Below, piece after piece: positions 11,230-23,504 of a stretch of 64,000 nucleotides of DNA; the first letter of the stretch is position 1; each line of letters begins with the position of its first letter. Made by a program: the position numbers and the translations under genes. Source of the stretch: Pseudogymnoascus destructans (lineage: Eukaryota; Ascomycota; Leotiomycetes; Thelebolales; Thelebolaceae); the NCBI RefSeq assembly GCF_001641265.1, contig NW_020167526.1, forward strand, positions 1,240,001-1,304,000. Reading direction: 5' to 3'. Under the pieces are notes generated by a model. The model was not told the origin of the DNA. It searched no databases and worked only from the letters and a program-made list of their open reading frames with translations.

Positions 11230-11970
11230 TTATAGGACAAGCGCAAACAGCGCCGCAAGAGACATGGCAGCAGCGCCGAAAGCGCCCAACACGTCACTCC
11301 CACCGATCGCCGACGCTGCACCCGTCGAGGTCTTCGCCGCGGCACTAGAGGTCGTCGATGCGGCGCTTCCTCCGGTGGTAGAGGATGGCGAGGAGCCGGT
11401 GGTGGATGCGCCGGAGGAGGCAGCGCCCGCCAAGGCGGTGGCAGTGAGACCGGTTGCGTTTGTGCAAGCCGATGGGATGGAGGCTGCGACGCTGTTTACG
11501 AAGTTGACGGGAGCACACTAAACCCAGTTAGCTAACATCTCAAATGGAAGGAGGGGCAAGGGATTGCTTACCTGGTAGAGGTCGCCATCAACAGCATGCT
11601 GGACAACCTGGACGAAGCCTATCTTGCCGGCAAACGAATCGGGCAGCTTCAGGTTCTGCTCGCAGTAGGATCCGAGCCCGGTCTGCTCGATCTCAGGAAG
11701 GATGTTGACCCAGCCACCAGCGGCCGTCGGGTTGGTGGTGGCGCGGAAGAACCAATTGGCCTTTGGGTGAGTGGTCCTGACAGCAATGACGTCGCCTCCG
11801 ATGTGGAAGTCGGTGGTCTTGTCGAGGGAGGGCTTGAAGCCGCCGCAGGGACCCGTAGCTTCCTTCTCGTCGTCGAAGCCGAGGGTGGTGGGGTAGTTGA
11901 GGTTGAAGTGACCATTGACCTGTGCGACGCCGACGGCGAGGCCGAGGAGAACTACGTTGACGTTGAGCAT
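11230..11970 (-). CDS. BIM1-like (X325 family) copper-binding GPI-anchored protein
   Basis: Predicted 228 aa. Exon 1 is 11970-11572 and exon 2 is 11517-11230 (intron GTAAGC..TTTAG). The 20-residue signal peptide ends in VNG. The mature protein would begin with His21 (HFNLNYPTTLGFDDE), the hallmark of the LPMO-like X325/BIM1 family, in which an N-terminal His, an internal His and an Asp bind Cu(II). An internal His is in TTDFHIGGD. A candidate Asp lies in VDGDLYQC, which spans the splice junction. Four Cys allow two disulfides. A Ser/Thr/Ala-rich linker and a hydrophobic tail (FGAAAMSLAALFALVL) fit a GPI anchor. In Cryptococcus, BIM1 helps copper uptake at the cell surface. The neighbour is a divergent metalloreductase. 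Confidence 0.88.
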
Positions 11971-12797
11971 TGTGACGGAGGTGCTGTGTTTGATCCTTAA
12001 TTGTCGTGCGACGGTGGATTTCGATGCGAAGGCTGAAAGGGGGGGGGGTTGGCTTGGAATATTATGAGGCTGTGGACGATCAATAAGCAATAAGCGGCAG
12101 GGCGGCAGGGCGGCAGGTCGGTCTTTAAAAGGAGGGTCGGTTTGGGGATGAGCAAGTTTAATGGACCCTAGACGGCTGGGGTTGGGGAACGGAAGGGGGG
12201 CAAAGGACGACAGATTCAAGGATCGTCGCCGACTATATTATAGCTTCCCCTAGCCACTGCCGGAAGCGGAAGCGATAAATAAACGCACCCGAATCGCACT
12301 CGAATTACGGAGACTTACGTACACCCCGGCCCTTTAAGCAGCTCAGCCCTTGATGTGAGAAGCCGTGAGAAGCCGTGAGAAGCTGTGAGCACGTTGTTTT
12401 GCGGCTAGCGTCACCGAGCCAAACCGAGTGACTTTGAGCACTTTCTGATTGGCTTCACGCACGACCAGACGCCCACATGGCGAGAATCTACCGTGCTAAG
12501 CGTGCAAAAACCATGTCCAAGGCACGACCAGTGATCCTTGACGTCAAGGCTCGAGTCAAGGCTCGAGTTACAGACTACAAGTGGTGCGTGCCAGATTCAC
12601 GGATGCTGAGGCTGAGGGGGATGACGCCCGGGCGATAAGACTGTGGTTATGTCTCGGGGATATTAATTTCATATTAAATCATACTTTGAAGAAGAAGGAA
12701 GAAGGGTCGTTGCGTGCGTACTTGACGTTTTTGTAAAATCATTCATCTACCTTGACGTCAAAGCCGCCCCGTGTTGGTCGCAACGCCCAAAGCCAAG
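11971..12797. promoter_or_regulatory. Shared divergent promoter of BIM1-like and metalloreductase genes
   Basis: 827 bp separate the two start codons. It contains a tandem decamer GTGAGAAGCC (12355-12384, three copies plus a partial fourth), two perfect CRE palindromes TGACGTCA (12539-12546 and 12753-12760), a duplicated CAAGGCTCGAGT block just after the first CRE, and GATAA cores near 12273 and 12635 (GATA-type iron regulators recognise a longer form). I did not find a good Mac1/Cuf1-type copper element. Coregulation is inferred from layout. Confidence 0.55.
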
Positions 12798-14838
12798 ATG
12801 GGGATGGATATGAATATGGGCATGGGCATGGACATGAGCTCCGACAGCGCCGCCTTTGTCCATACCAACTCGTCCATGGCGCGTAGCTACTGGTATATCA
12901 TAGCCGCGGTCCTGGGATTCACAGCTCTTCTCCGCATCTTCCAGATCGCAGAGACACGCACCAGGTTGGTTGCTCCCCTCTCATTCCCGTACAATAATAC
13001 GTTGAGACTACCATCTGACCGTTATGCACAGGTTACGCTTAGCAAAACTCCGCGCTGTCCAACACCCCACCCGGCCTCGCAATGCCCTCGGCCAAGCCTT
13101 CGCAACAGGCAGCGCCATCCTCCGCGAAATCGCCGCTCCAAAATACCACATCAACAACCGCTGGGTGTCATGGCTGAGTCCCCCCTCCCTCGGCCGCAGC
13201 CTCATCGTTGTCATCTACATGGCCGTCATCCTCTACATGCTCCTGTGGCACTCCATCACCTTCGACGCATACTACTACGAAAAGGTGGCTTTCCGCGCGG
13301 CCTGGGTGTCGGCCACGCAGGTCCCGTTCGTGTACCTCCTGGCGTCGAAAGCCAGTCTCATCGGTCTACTATCCGGTAGCTCGCACGAGCGGATTAACTG
13401 GCTTCATAGATGGGTGTCGAGGACTCTCCTCGTGACGGTCACGGTCCACGGCGGCTTCTTCTATGTCGAATGGTACCGCGCTGATTTGGTGGAGGTGGAG
13501 CTGCAGATGATGACGATGGTGAAATATGGGATTGGGGCATGGTCGGTTCTGGCGTGGACATTCATCACCTCCCTAACGCCAATCCGCAGCTTCTCGTACG
13601 AGCTATTCGTTCTCCAGCATATTGCGGCGGCAGCAGTCTTTTTGTGGCTCCTGTGGATGCACGTCCCGGCCTACGCGCGGTACAACATCTGGTTTGCAAT
13701 TGCGGCGCTCGTGTTCGATAAGTTAGCCATGTACGCCTGGACCGCGTGGACAAATGCTCCTGCGTCAGGGAGGACGGGGAGCGGACTATCTAAGTTCATC
13801 GGACACCGTGCCGAGATCAGGGCTGTGAACACCGAGATGACGGAAGTCATCATTCACGACGTACAGTTTAAATGGGCTGCTGGTCAGCACATCTACCTCC
13901 GCATCCCCTCCATTGGGCCTCTGGAAGCACACCCCTTCACGATCGCTAGCGTCTGCTCGGACACGTCTAGCGCGTCCTCGATACAGCTGCTCGTCGAGAA
14001 GAGGGGCGGTTTCACAAAGCGCCTTCATGCTGCTGCTACGAAGGAACAAGATAAGGGGGTTACTGCAATCATCACTGGACCCCTCGGCCGTCCGCCTACC
14101 TGGGCCGCGTTCGAGACTTTGATCCTGATATCGGCCTCGACGGGGATTACATTCACACTACCTATCCTGGAAAGCATGGTCAATAACACGGATGGCCTGA
14201 GCTGCGTGCGTCGCATCGAGATGCTCCATGTTGTGCGCAAACGCGATTCGACAGACTGCTACATCGGGCGTGTAAAAGCCGCTATCACCGCCGCAGAACG
14301 CGTCGGCATCGCCCTCACAGTCCGGATCGCTGTGACCTGCGGAACCTCGACCGGGACAAAGAGTTGCTTCGGCTCGAACAACCAATGCCATAGTTTCGAC
14401 ATGGCTCCCAACTTCGCGGTCGAAGTCTCCAACCCCACCGCGGCAGCAGCAGCGACGCAAAAATCAGACGTGGAGAGGGGAATCATTCCCATAGAGACCA
14501 GGCCCATCACCCCCAGCACAGATAAGGGCGACTTCACATCCATCATGATCGAGCGCCCCCCCACATGGACGAGAACCAACTCGGCAGAATCCGAAACGAC
14601 GACGTTGTTGAAAACAAATCGGCAAATCATCTACTCCTCCTCCCGGCCCGACATAGGCGCGTTCATTCGCCGCCCTGTGGAGGTTACGGCGGGGGAGACG
14701 CTAATCACTGTTTGCGGGGGGGAGAGTATCGTGGCGTGTGTGAGGAATCATGTGGCGGCTCTGTCGGATGAGAGGGGGGTGCATAAGGGGACGGGGGCGC
14801 AGGGGATTGCGCTGTTTACGGAGCATTATTGTTTTTAG
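12798..14838 (+). CDS. Ferric/cupric reductase (FRE family)
   Basis: Predicted 657-aa plasma-membrane metalloreductase that moves electrons from NADPH via FAD and two hemes to extracellular Fe(III)/Cu(II). Exon 1 is 12798-12964 and exon 2 is 13032-14838 (intron GTTGGT..CACAG). The ATG at 12798 was chosen because the frame upstream has no ATG. Two bis-heme pairs with the exact spacing H-x13-H are visible: His181/His195 (LHRW..VHGG) and His252/His266 (LQHI..WMHV). The FAD motif is HPFTIAS and the nucleotide-binding turn is GPLGRPP. The C-terminus holds the expected CGGE segment. The extracellular N-terminus is Met-rich (MGMDMNMGMGMDM), like the Mets motifs of Ctr copper transporters. It is divergent from the BIM1-like gene. 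Confidence 0.9.
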
Positions 14839-16024
14839 AGGGGCGGATGGCGGATGGCGGATGGCGTTGGAATGGATGGCATACCCCTGACTGGAATGGA
14901 ATGGAATGGAATGAAGGGTACTATAGTTTTGCTGCCGTACCCATAAGATATAGGTACAGTACATCAATCATACCGTGCCTTGAACACGTCATGTGCCAGC
15001 GGCGCTGACGCTTTGGTTGTCGGAGGGTCTGAGGGCTGAATCATATAGCGCCCGCCTACTTAGCCCCATGCATGTCGGCGTGTTACTGACGATGATTAAG
15101 ATTAACTTACCCCATAGAGGACTAAGTTATGCAGCATAGTATTACGGACTATGTAGCGTAATTCAGCAGGAGCAGTTATCCCAATTATGGATAAAATAAG
15201 TCAAAAGTTAAGATAAGTCAAGATAAGTTTTAGAGATATATTTTTGTGTAGGAGTGCAGGAGCAGCCGGGCCAGGCGCCATTGCGTGGGACGTAATGTAT
15301 GTAGATCATATAACAAGTAGATGGCGAGTAAACAAAGGATATTGACAACTCACGCCTGCCTTTGTACACGGTGTACCCGTAACCTGGAACTATACGGAGT
15401 GTTTAGATGTAACTTTTGATGGATCGATGACTCGAACTTGCCGGCCGGTGCCATGGGGATGTGAACCTGAGCTCCGAAAAAAAGTGCCGATATTAATACA
15501 AACGCCTGCAAAGAACTCACTCCTATTCGAAAAGACACTTCAAGCTACTCTTGTTGTGGACTTTTCGACCTTTACTTCCCTTCAATCGGGTTTCATTCAC
15601 CAACGTTCCCCGAGTCGTCACCGAGTACATACTTGTACACTGCACTGCGTCAATCCCGCCTTCCACTCCACAGACCACTTCTCGAAATCCCCAACCACGA
15701 CCACCACAACCACCACAACCATCACAACCATCACAACCACCACAACCACACAACCACCACAACCACCACAACCACCATAACCACCACAACCACACCCCAA
15801 TCCCCAATCCCTTCCCCAGCCAAGGCACACATCAACAAACAACGCAACATTCCCCACCACCCTCACGCAAACGCCACAAAGTCAAACAACAAACGGAGCC
15901 CATCCTCCACACAAAGGACACAAAACCTCACAAGAAAGAAAACTGTAGACACGCATGCGCCGTGTGTAAGGGAGGGCAGCTCCACGCGCGACGTAAGGGA
16001 CGACGACACCACACCCACTACACA
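14839..16024. other. Intergenic, with an ACC/ACA minisatellite
   Basis: About 1.2 kb between the reductase and the Boi-like gene. It holds a GGAAT run (near 14880-14910), an AT-rich middle and a Thr/His-codon-like CCACAA repeat block (about 15,695-15,795), probably part of the leader of the Boi-like gene. Long open frames across the repeat are artefacts of its period. No gene seen. Confidence 0.5.
15695..15795. repeat. CCACAACCA-type microsatellite
   Basis: About 100 bp built from ACC, ACA and CAT triplets and hexamers, strongly strand-asymmetric (almost no G on the plus strand). It lies 230-330 bp upstream of the Boi-like ATG. Confidence 0.7.
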
Positions 16025-19000
16025 ATGGCGTCACCATTGCCAGACAAGACTAAGCCGCGGCCAGAGAAGGGCCAGATTCTTTTGGTCATCCGTAAGTTCA
16101 CTCCGTGGTGATTCCTACATGGCCGCCCGACAACTCTCAGCGCGCAGGAAGGAAGGGAGGATGCGCAGTGGCAAGATGCGACGACGGCCTCGCGACGCCG
16201 GCAGTGGCGACCCTTCACCTCGTTGTCCCCCCTCGTGATGAGGGGGTTTGTTGACCCCAGCTAACCCAGTGTGTACACAGACGACTTCATCGCACGCGGC
16301 TCCGATGAATTGACCCTCACGCGCGGCGACCGCGTCGAATTGGTCGAGCGAGATGATGATTTTGGGGATGGATGGTATCTCGGGAAACACCTCACGGACG
16401 GCGCGACGGGACTATTTCCAGAGGGTGAGAGAACCCCTTCTCAAGCTCGGCTCTGCGACTGTGACTAACAAGAGATTTGTTGTAGTTTATACTAAGACAG
16501 CGCCACAGGGTCCGCCGGTTGTTACGCAGATGCCGCCGGTGGCGGCGGCGACCCCTAGACCCGTGCCAGCGCCCGAACAGACAACGCCTACCGCTGAGAC
16601 GCCAGCACCAGCGCCCTTGGAGGCGGCCCCGCCACCGGTGGCTCTGGATACGAGGAATTCGGTGCCGGTGGAGGAGGCGACGAAGACGACGCAGGTGGAG
16701 AGACATATTAGTGCATCGCAGGTGTTGGATGCAGGACCGCCGTCGCCATCGCCGCTGAACACGCCGCAGTCTGCTAGCCAGACGTACGCCAGCGAGGAGA
16801 CGTTGCCGACTGTCGTTGAGCCGATTTCGGTGGTACCAAAGAGCGTGGTTTCGTCTGGGGTGGCGCTGGGGCTGGGGCAGGAGAGCCCGGTCATGAATGA
16901 GACGCTGAGTGTGATCCAGGAGCATATTTCGAATATGAGTACGCCGAGGAACAGCGGTGGGGGGATTGCGGAGAGGAGGGGGACAAATGACTCGGGGAGC
17001 GAGTATAGTAGTCATATTGACAGGAGGGCGTCTTATATTAATGGGTCGGAGACGGATGAGGAGGAGGCGAGGGAGTTTAATCGTGCGGAGGTTAGCAAGT
17101 GGACGGCTGCGCAGGTCGCTGAGCATCTTGGTGCGGCGGGAGTGGAACAGGCGCACTGTGATGTGTTCCGTAATCAGGAGATTTCGGGAGATGTGCTACT
17201 GGGTATGGACCAGAGTACGATCTTCTTGAAGGAGTTTGAGCTGGGGCCGGTGGGGAGACGGTTGAAGACTTGGCAGAAGATTAAGGCGCTGCAGGATGAG
17301 GTTCATGGGGTTATGACGCCTTCTGGGTCTCGACGTGTGCCGTCTATCTATGGGAGTGAGATGGGCTCGGATGTTGGAGGGACCAGGAGTCAGTACTACA
17401 GCGCAAGCACGCGGTACTCCTCGCAAAGGCAAACTGGGCGCCTGAGTTTGATGGGCCAGTCTTCTGTTTTTCCTGAGGAGCAACAAAGACCGGGCATGGG
17501 ACAGAGTCGTCCGTCTGCTGCGTCAATCAGAGAATTCAATCACTCAAGACGACACTCCTCGATCGATTCTCCTACACTGCTAAACCAAGCAAAGTCCCCA
17601 GACGGTCCACAGGCAACAACACCAACCATGGCGTCATCAGGCCACAAGAAGCTGCCCTCCTTTGACCGGAACTGGACCATGGGCGACGAAACCCCCTCCG
17701 CCGGCATGCGCCCCGCATCCCAAGCCGGCGTCCACCCTGCCGCCAGCGACGAAGCCTTCCCCGCCATCACCAGCACGACGCCCTACGACCTCGACCGGGG
17801 CTATTTCTCGGGGACAGAAGCAGAGGGCCGGACGAAGAATGTGTTGCGTAAGAGGACGGGGTCGCATTCAAGACAGTCGAGTTATACGGACGAGCAGAGG
17901 CTGAGGAGCGCTACTACTGTTAATAGGCATTCGAGGTTTGGGAGTATTGATTCGTTGCAGCAGCCGCATTTGTCACCGGCGGGACAGAAGTATTATGGTG
18001 TTGCTGGCGCGAGGAGGACGCCTTCTGTGGGGTCTATTCGTCCGGCTCCGCCGCCAAAGGATACGCCGTCCCCCATGGTGACCAAGCTCGATGGCATCCC
18101 CTTAGCCGGCCCCTCCAAGACGCAGTTTGGTGGCAGGGCGACGGATTGGTTCAATGCAGCAGCGGCGCGAGGAGGCGGTTTCAGAGCTATATCCGACGCG
18201 GTGACTGGGAAGGAGAGGGCAAGAAACGGTGTTGACCAGCAGCTCGTATCGCCGACAGACTCTAACCGCTCCCCATCACGAACCGGCTCAAGCACTCCAT
18301 CCGGCGGACCAAGCTTTGATCTAGAATCCTCCAATACATCAAAGAGCACGATTCTCTCTGCAGCAGCACGCTCAAACCGAAAGAAGGGGAAGAAAGAAAC
18401 GAGCGCCTACACACGCGGCTTACAGCATATTTCCCCCAAAGAAGCGATGGAGAACTGCGACTACAGCGGCTGGATGAAGAAGAAGAGCATGAACATAATG
18501 ACGACCTGGAAACCCCGCCTCTTCATCCTCAAGGGGCGCAGATTGTCGTACTACTACTCTGAGAACGACACGGAGGAGAAGGGACTCATTGACATCTCCT
18601 TCCACCGCGTCTTACCCGCCGATAACGATAGACTTACGGGGCTGCACGCTACCATCACCAGTGCGATATCCGGCCCGAATAGTCCACAGGGCGCACAAAC
18701 ACCCACCACCGCCGACACCGACGCCGCAGCCGAAGCAGAGAAGGGGTTGAAAACCGAGGCGGACTCGATGTTCATCTTCAAACTCATGCCTCCCCGCACC
18801 GGCCTGTCGAGGGCAGTCACCTTCACCAAGCCAACGGTGCACTACTTCGCCGTCCCGAACATCGCGCAGGGACGCCTCTGGATGGCGGCCCTGATGAAGG
18901 CGACAATCGATAGGGATGATACGACGCCGGTCACGACGACGTATCAGCAGAAGACGATTAGTCTGGCGAAGGCGAGGGCGATGAGGCATCGGCCGCCGGC

Positions 19001-19205
19001 GTTGATGAATCTTGAGGAGGGGGAGGAGAGGGTGGCTGGGGAGAGTGGGGGGGGGTTGGATATTAGGGGGGTGGAGTTTGGGGAGGGGGAGGAGGGGGGG
19101 ATGAGGGGGATGGGAGTGAGGTGGTGGGGGGGGAGGAGAGTCCCGCGGGGGAGGGGAGGGGGAGGGGAAGATGCCTTTGACTGCTTAGGCCGGGCGTCTC
19201 TTTGA
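16025..19205 (+). CDS. Boi1/Boi2-like SH3-SAM-PH polarity protein
   Basis: Predicted 976 aa. Exons: 16025-16091, 16281-16424 and 16486-19205. Splicing builds an SH3 domain (about residues 15-75) from HDFIARGSDELTLTRGDRVE and GDGWYLGKH..GLFPE. A SAM domain follows near 272-337 (EVSKWTAAQVAEHLGAAG), then long Ser/Pro-rich disorder, then a PH domain near 723-850 (YSGWMKKKSMNIMTTWKPRLF). This order is that of yeast Boi1/2, which link Cdc42, exocyst and phosphoinositides at sites of polarised growth. After QQKTISLAKARAMRHRPPAL the tail turns Gly/Arg-rich, yet ends DAFDCLGRASL. That tail may carry an indel, since another frame is more acidic as expected. Confidence 0.88.
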
Positions 19206-20184
19206 GGGGGTGGTTTGTGTGTGGCGCTATATGGATCATATGGAAGCACCACCAGACTGCGGAGGAGGTTGTATGTGGGCATGATATGGATGCTCGATCT
19301 GGGGTGATGCAATTTTCTGATATTTTTGCATAAAGGATTCAATTCTTCTAATTTAGATACGTTTGGGAATGGGGAGGATGGCCGGGGGGTATATATATAT
19401 TCCGGATCCAGCTGATACCAATAGATTGAGGGAGATGGGGGACTTTGGGGATTGGGATTGGGATTGGGATTGGGATTGGGATGGAATGGAATGGAATGGG
19501 ATGATGGGATAAGATACAGATGAAATAGTTTATGAAAATGAACCCTGAGACGCCTTGTAATCACGGAAATAGGTGATCTGGTGGATTGGGGGGTTATATA
19601 GTTATATAGTAGAGCGGCAACAAGAATGCGAGTTAAAAAAGAGATTAATCATACAAAGGCGGCGGTCACGATCGTGGGTGACCACCTTCCAACCCTTCCA
19701 ACCCTTCCAACCCTTCCAACCCTTCCAACCCTTCCAACCCTTCCAACCCTTCCAACCCTTCCAACCCTTCCAGTCCATTGTCCCCATCCCCTTCTGTTTT
19801 CTGTTGGTTTACATAGTCCCCCTGCTCCCTAAGCGCCGTTCCCGTCCAATTATTGATGCTACAGTGCATGTTGCCTGTTGAAATGTGTTGGAGTGTGTTG
19901 GAGTGTGTTGGAGTGTGGGACCCCTAATTTTAGACCACCCACCCTGTTTGCGGAAATCGAAGAACAAACAGACCCAACAACTTCCTTTGTTCTTCACCAC
20001 CCAAACTCGGGATTCCATTGTCTTCCCCTGTTTGTCCTGGGCCTCCTCGGGGCGAGGATTCGGGATATAATATATATATTCGTTATATATTCTTTCTTTC
20101 TCCATTTACGATTCTAGTACGGAGTAGAACCCATTGAATGAACCACCCTACTCCCTACACCGCCCAGACAACAGCTCCCACAAA
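19206..20184. other. Intergenic with tandem repeats
   Basis: About 980 bp between two plus-strand genes. It holds a GGGATT/GGAAT run (19,445-19,500), the CCTTCCAAC minisatellite described separately, a GTGTTGGA triplicate (19,885-19,915) and an AT-rich TATATA stretch (20,066-20,098) likely to be core promoter of the SP-RING gene. No gene seen. Confidence 0.5.
19685..19774. repeat. Nonamer minisatellite (CCTTCCAAC)n
   Basis: Ten near-identical head-to-tail copies of a 9-bp unit with no spacers. Because the unit is a multiple of three, all six frames stay open and yield fake repeats such as PTL, KGW and GLE. It is not a CRISPR array. Confidence 0.95.
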
Positions 20185-23100
20185 ATGCGGAAACGATCAG
20201 ATAAAGATAAGACCGCCCACGCTGGCCCCGGGACCGTGCAGCAGATCGCATCCACCAACTCGACTGTGAACCTCTTCCTCGGCGACAGTCAGGTCAGGTC
20301 CTGGATGAACGGCACAGCAGCAGCTGCAGCGCCTTCGAGTACGATTTCACGCGCCAAGCGAACGTCGGTCCTGGCTGCGAGGGGGAGTGACAATAGGTGA
20401 GTGCGCACGCGACCATACCAGCGGCGAAACTCAGCCCACCCACTCCCGTTTCCATCAGTCTCGCCCGAGGGTGAGGAACTGAAACTGACGTATACCTGCG
20501 CATAGTAGACCGATTTCGACGAGTACTGTACTTCCGTCGCCGGCGCCTAGCGATGAACCTAGCCCTGCTGGGGAAACGGACTCGAGTCGCGTCGTTCAAA
20601 AGGAGAAGGTTGGGATGGCTGCGCAGCGGCCGCTGGTGACGAGCCCGGAGTCGAGTGCACATGTTGAGCTACAAGCTGTAAGGAGGCCTGGGACACAGCA
20701 ATCGTCTATAGTGATTCAGCAAGGGGATATAGATGCTGGGGTACAGGCTGTGCGGAGCCCTTTGATGCAACAAAGGAATACAAGCAACGAACCACAGGCA
20801 GTGCGGAGTCCCTCGACTCAGCAGCCACCGATGGTCCAACAAAGGAATACAAACAACGAGCCGCATAACCCCTGGACCAGGCAAGCGGTGTTGAATGGCT
20901 ATACGCCGCAGGCGCCAGCTCCTCCAGCGAAGAGGCGCAAGATGACGTATGGAATATCCTCTCTATCTGTAGGTAAATCACTAACTGGAGCGAACAATCA
21001 GATCCGCGAACCACCCAAGCCTGAAAACTATGCTGCCGCTTATCGAGCAGCATCTCAATTTGCATGGAGGGATGCAGAATCTCGCGAGGAATATCGAGCG
21101 GCAAAGGTTTTACATGCTTCAGAAGGCGTGTGAGAGCGACGACTACTTTTATTTTGCGCTCCATCAAATCTTTTGCCTTTACTCTCTTGACCCTGATACG
21201 GCGACGACGCTCACAATGCCTCAACGGGGGGGGTCTGTTCTCGAGGCGGCATTTCAAATTATCGGCCAACTTATCATGCCTAACACCGCCATCTCTCTGG
21301 TCCACACGAAATTCTTCTCGGTTTTCCCAAACCAGCTGTCGGAGCTTATGTACAGATCGGACCAATACCGCCTAACAGTAAACAACGTGGCGATATTCCT
21401 AGCCAGGCTATCGATAGAATGGTCAAAATATGTCCCGGAATGCGTTCATAGAGGATACCCACCTCTGGTGGACGAGCTCGTGAATCGATTCGGGCTTCTT
21501 TCCCCCATCCTTCAGCACATTATTTTCACCGCGGCTCGACGGAATATGGGGATCCCCGACGATGAATACAGTGCCCAGATGGAGAAACTATTCAGCCACG
21601 ACCAAGAGCTCCATCGTCAGATGGCGGCAAGGGTCAACACCGCATATCCGCCAACGGAAAGGGAGATCAACGAACGCAACCAATGGCAAGCCAATCAATA
21701 TAAAGCTGTTCGAGACGCGCAGCTCCACCGGATAGGACAGATTCGTCCAGGGGAACCGGCGCACATGGGACCGAATGCGGCACGTCCCTTGCAACAGCCA
21801 AACTTGCCGGAACGCGAACAGTCTCCAAGCAACATCCCACCCGCAACGCAAGCAGGGCAGCCGGCCCCTATTCGAACTACTATCATGCCATCGGAGGTAC
21901 TAACTGCCTCGCCGCGGTCTACCACAGTACCGTCTCCTCACCACTACCCTTGGCAATCCCAGACATCTCAGGGATACCCCATCACACCAAACCAGCAAAA
22001 TATGCCGAGTCAAGCGCAAACTATGCAGCAGCCATATCAGCCTAATCAAGTGCAGAGTATCCAGCATAGGCAAGGCCCGGTGAATGATATTGTGCGGACT
22101 GCCTCTCGGAATGCTTCCCGAAATGCTCCATTAGTACAATTTCCTGGGGCGGCTGGTAGTGCTGCTTCTTCTCCTGTACTAACGAACCAGCCTCGCCGTG
22201 TCTCGTCGTCCACATACAATATGACGATTCCAACCATTGCTGCTATGCCCGCTGGATACAGTTCGCTACAGCCACAACCACAGCCACAGCCACAGCAGAA
22301 GGTCAATAGGGTACAATTAATACCGCCCCAAGGCTACACTCCGCCGTATCAGTTTCCACAACCTGATCGCAGCGCCCTTCATCAAGCCCATCTCCGCAGT
22401 CCAGTCCTAAAACCCATCGATGCCGATGAAGGGCTGGCAGCAAACGAGACAGCTCATAGGTATTACCAAGCCGTCCAAAGCTTTGCTGTCAAGCCAACTA
22501 CTCTGTTAGATTCTCCCTTGCTCACCGAGTTATCATTCGCCGTTCCTAAACGCGTATTCGCCAACATAGCCGAGGACAAAATATCCGATCTATCGGCGCC
22601 TATGCTTCGAGAAGTGCGACAGGGTAGTCTCCAGTACCGAGTTTGCTGCAGCAGGATGAATAAAGACGCCCAGATGGAGCCGTCGGATTTTGTTGTCGCG
22701 GATACGAACTGGCCGCCTACTATATTCATGGAGATGAACGACTCGGTCATCGAAATCCGGCGTAAGAGCCACTATGGCAAAGATCGACCCGTGGACATCA
22801 CACCCCACGTTCTTGAGCGTGGTGCGACGAAGAAAAATACGCTGCGAGTTTCGGTACCTAGGCCGCCGAAGACCAACAATGATATCCTCTACTCCATTGC
22901 TATCGAAGTGATCGAAGTCTTCCGCCACCAGCAGATCGTAGACATGTGTTTGCAAGAACAGCGGGTAACCGCCAAAGAAATGATCGAAGACATCCGAGCC
23001 AAACTATCCAACAGCAACATCGACGAAGACGACGACGTCGCCCTAGTCTCCGCCAACCTCACCATCGACCTCGCCGACCCCTTCACCTCCCGCATCTTCA

Positions 23101-23504
23101 CCATCCCCGTCCGCGGCGTCCGCTGCCGCCACCGCGAGTGCTTCGACCTCGAAACCTTCCTCATCTCGCGCAGCACCAAGCCCCAGGAGGTCGCCTGCCT
23201 GCCCGATGTGTGGAAGTGCCCGCTGTGCGGCGGCGACGCGAGTCCGCGTGCTCTCCGCGTCGACGACTTTTTAGTGTCGGTCAGGGAGAAGCTCGAGAGG
23301 GATGGGGAGCTCGATGTTAAGGCGATCTTGGTCACGGAGGATGGGGCGTGGACGGTGAAACCGGAGGCGCTGCCTGCGGAGAGGAGGAAGTCGAAGGGGG
23401 GGGCAGGGAGTGTGCCGCGTGATGAGAGTGAGCGTAGCTCCCCAGCATCGCAATCGAGGCAGGGGAGTCGGGCGGTGGAGGTCATCGAGGTGGATGACGA
23501 TTGA
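20185..23504 (+). CDS. SP-RING (MIZ) zinc-finger protein, PIAS/Siz-type SUMO ligase candidate
   Basis: Predicted 1,051 aa. Exons: 20185-20396, 20506-20946 and 21002-23504. The second intron (GTATGG..ATCAG, 55 bp) contains CACTAAC as a branch site. The C-terminal SP-RING is clear near residues 920-975: CRHRECFDLETF, then WKCPLCGGDA, matching C-x-H-x2-C-F-D and W-x-C-P-x-C of PIAS, Siz and Zmiz proteins, which recruit Ubc9 for SUMO transfer. Upstream lie a helical region near residues 230-400 and a long Gln/Pro/Ser-rich stretch, with no visible SAP or PINIT domain. The tail ends in an acidic VIEVDDD, which looks like a SUMO-interacting motif. Ligase activity is inferred from the finger. Confidence 0.8.

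Noticed and set aside
11230..14838. Secondary-metabolite or siderophore cluster around the reductase
   Set aside because: No NRPS, PKS, hydroxylase or siderophore transporter is present. The neighbours are housekeeping genes.
15420..15450. tRNA B-box-like GTTCGAGTC on the minus strand
   Set aside because: No A box, acceptor stem or anticodon arm can be folded around it.
16392..17156. 254-codon minus-strand frame rich in Arg/His/Leu
   Set aside because: It is the shadow of the GC-rich Boi-like coding sequence on the other strand.
19685..19774. CRISPR-like regular repeat
   Set aside because: No spacers, 9-bp unit, eukaryotic context. It is a minisatellite.
19573..19881. Several overlapping open frames with PTL, KGW, GLE or FQP repeats
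   Set aside because: They are six-frame readings of one 9-bp minisatellite whose unit is divisible by three.
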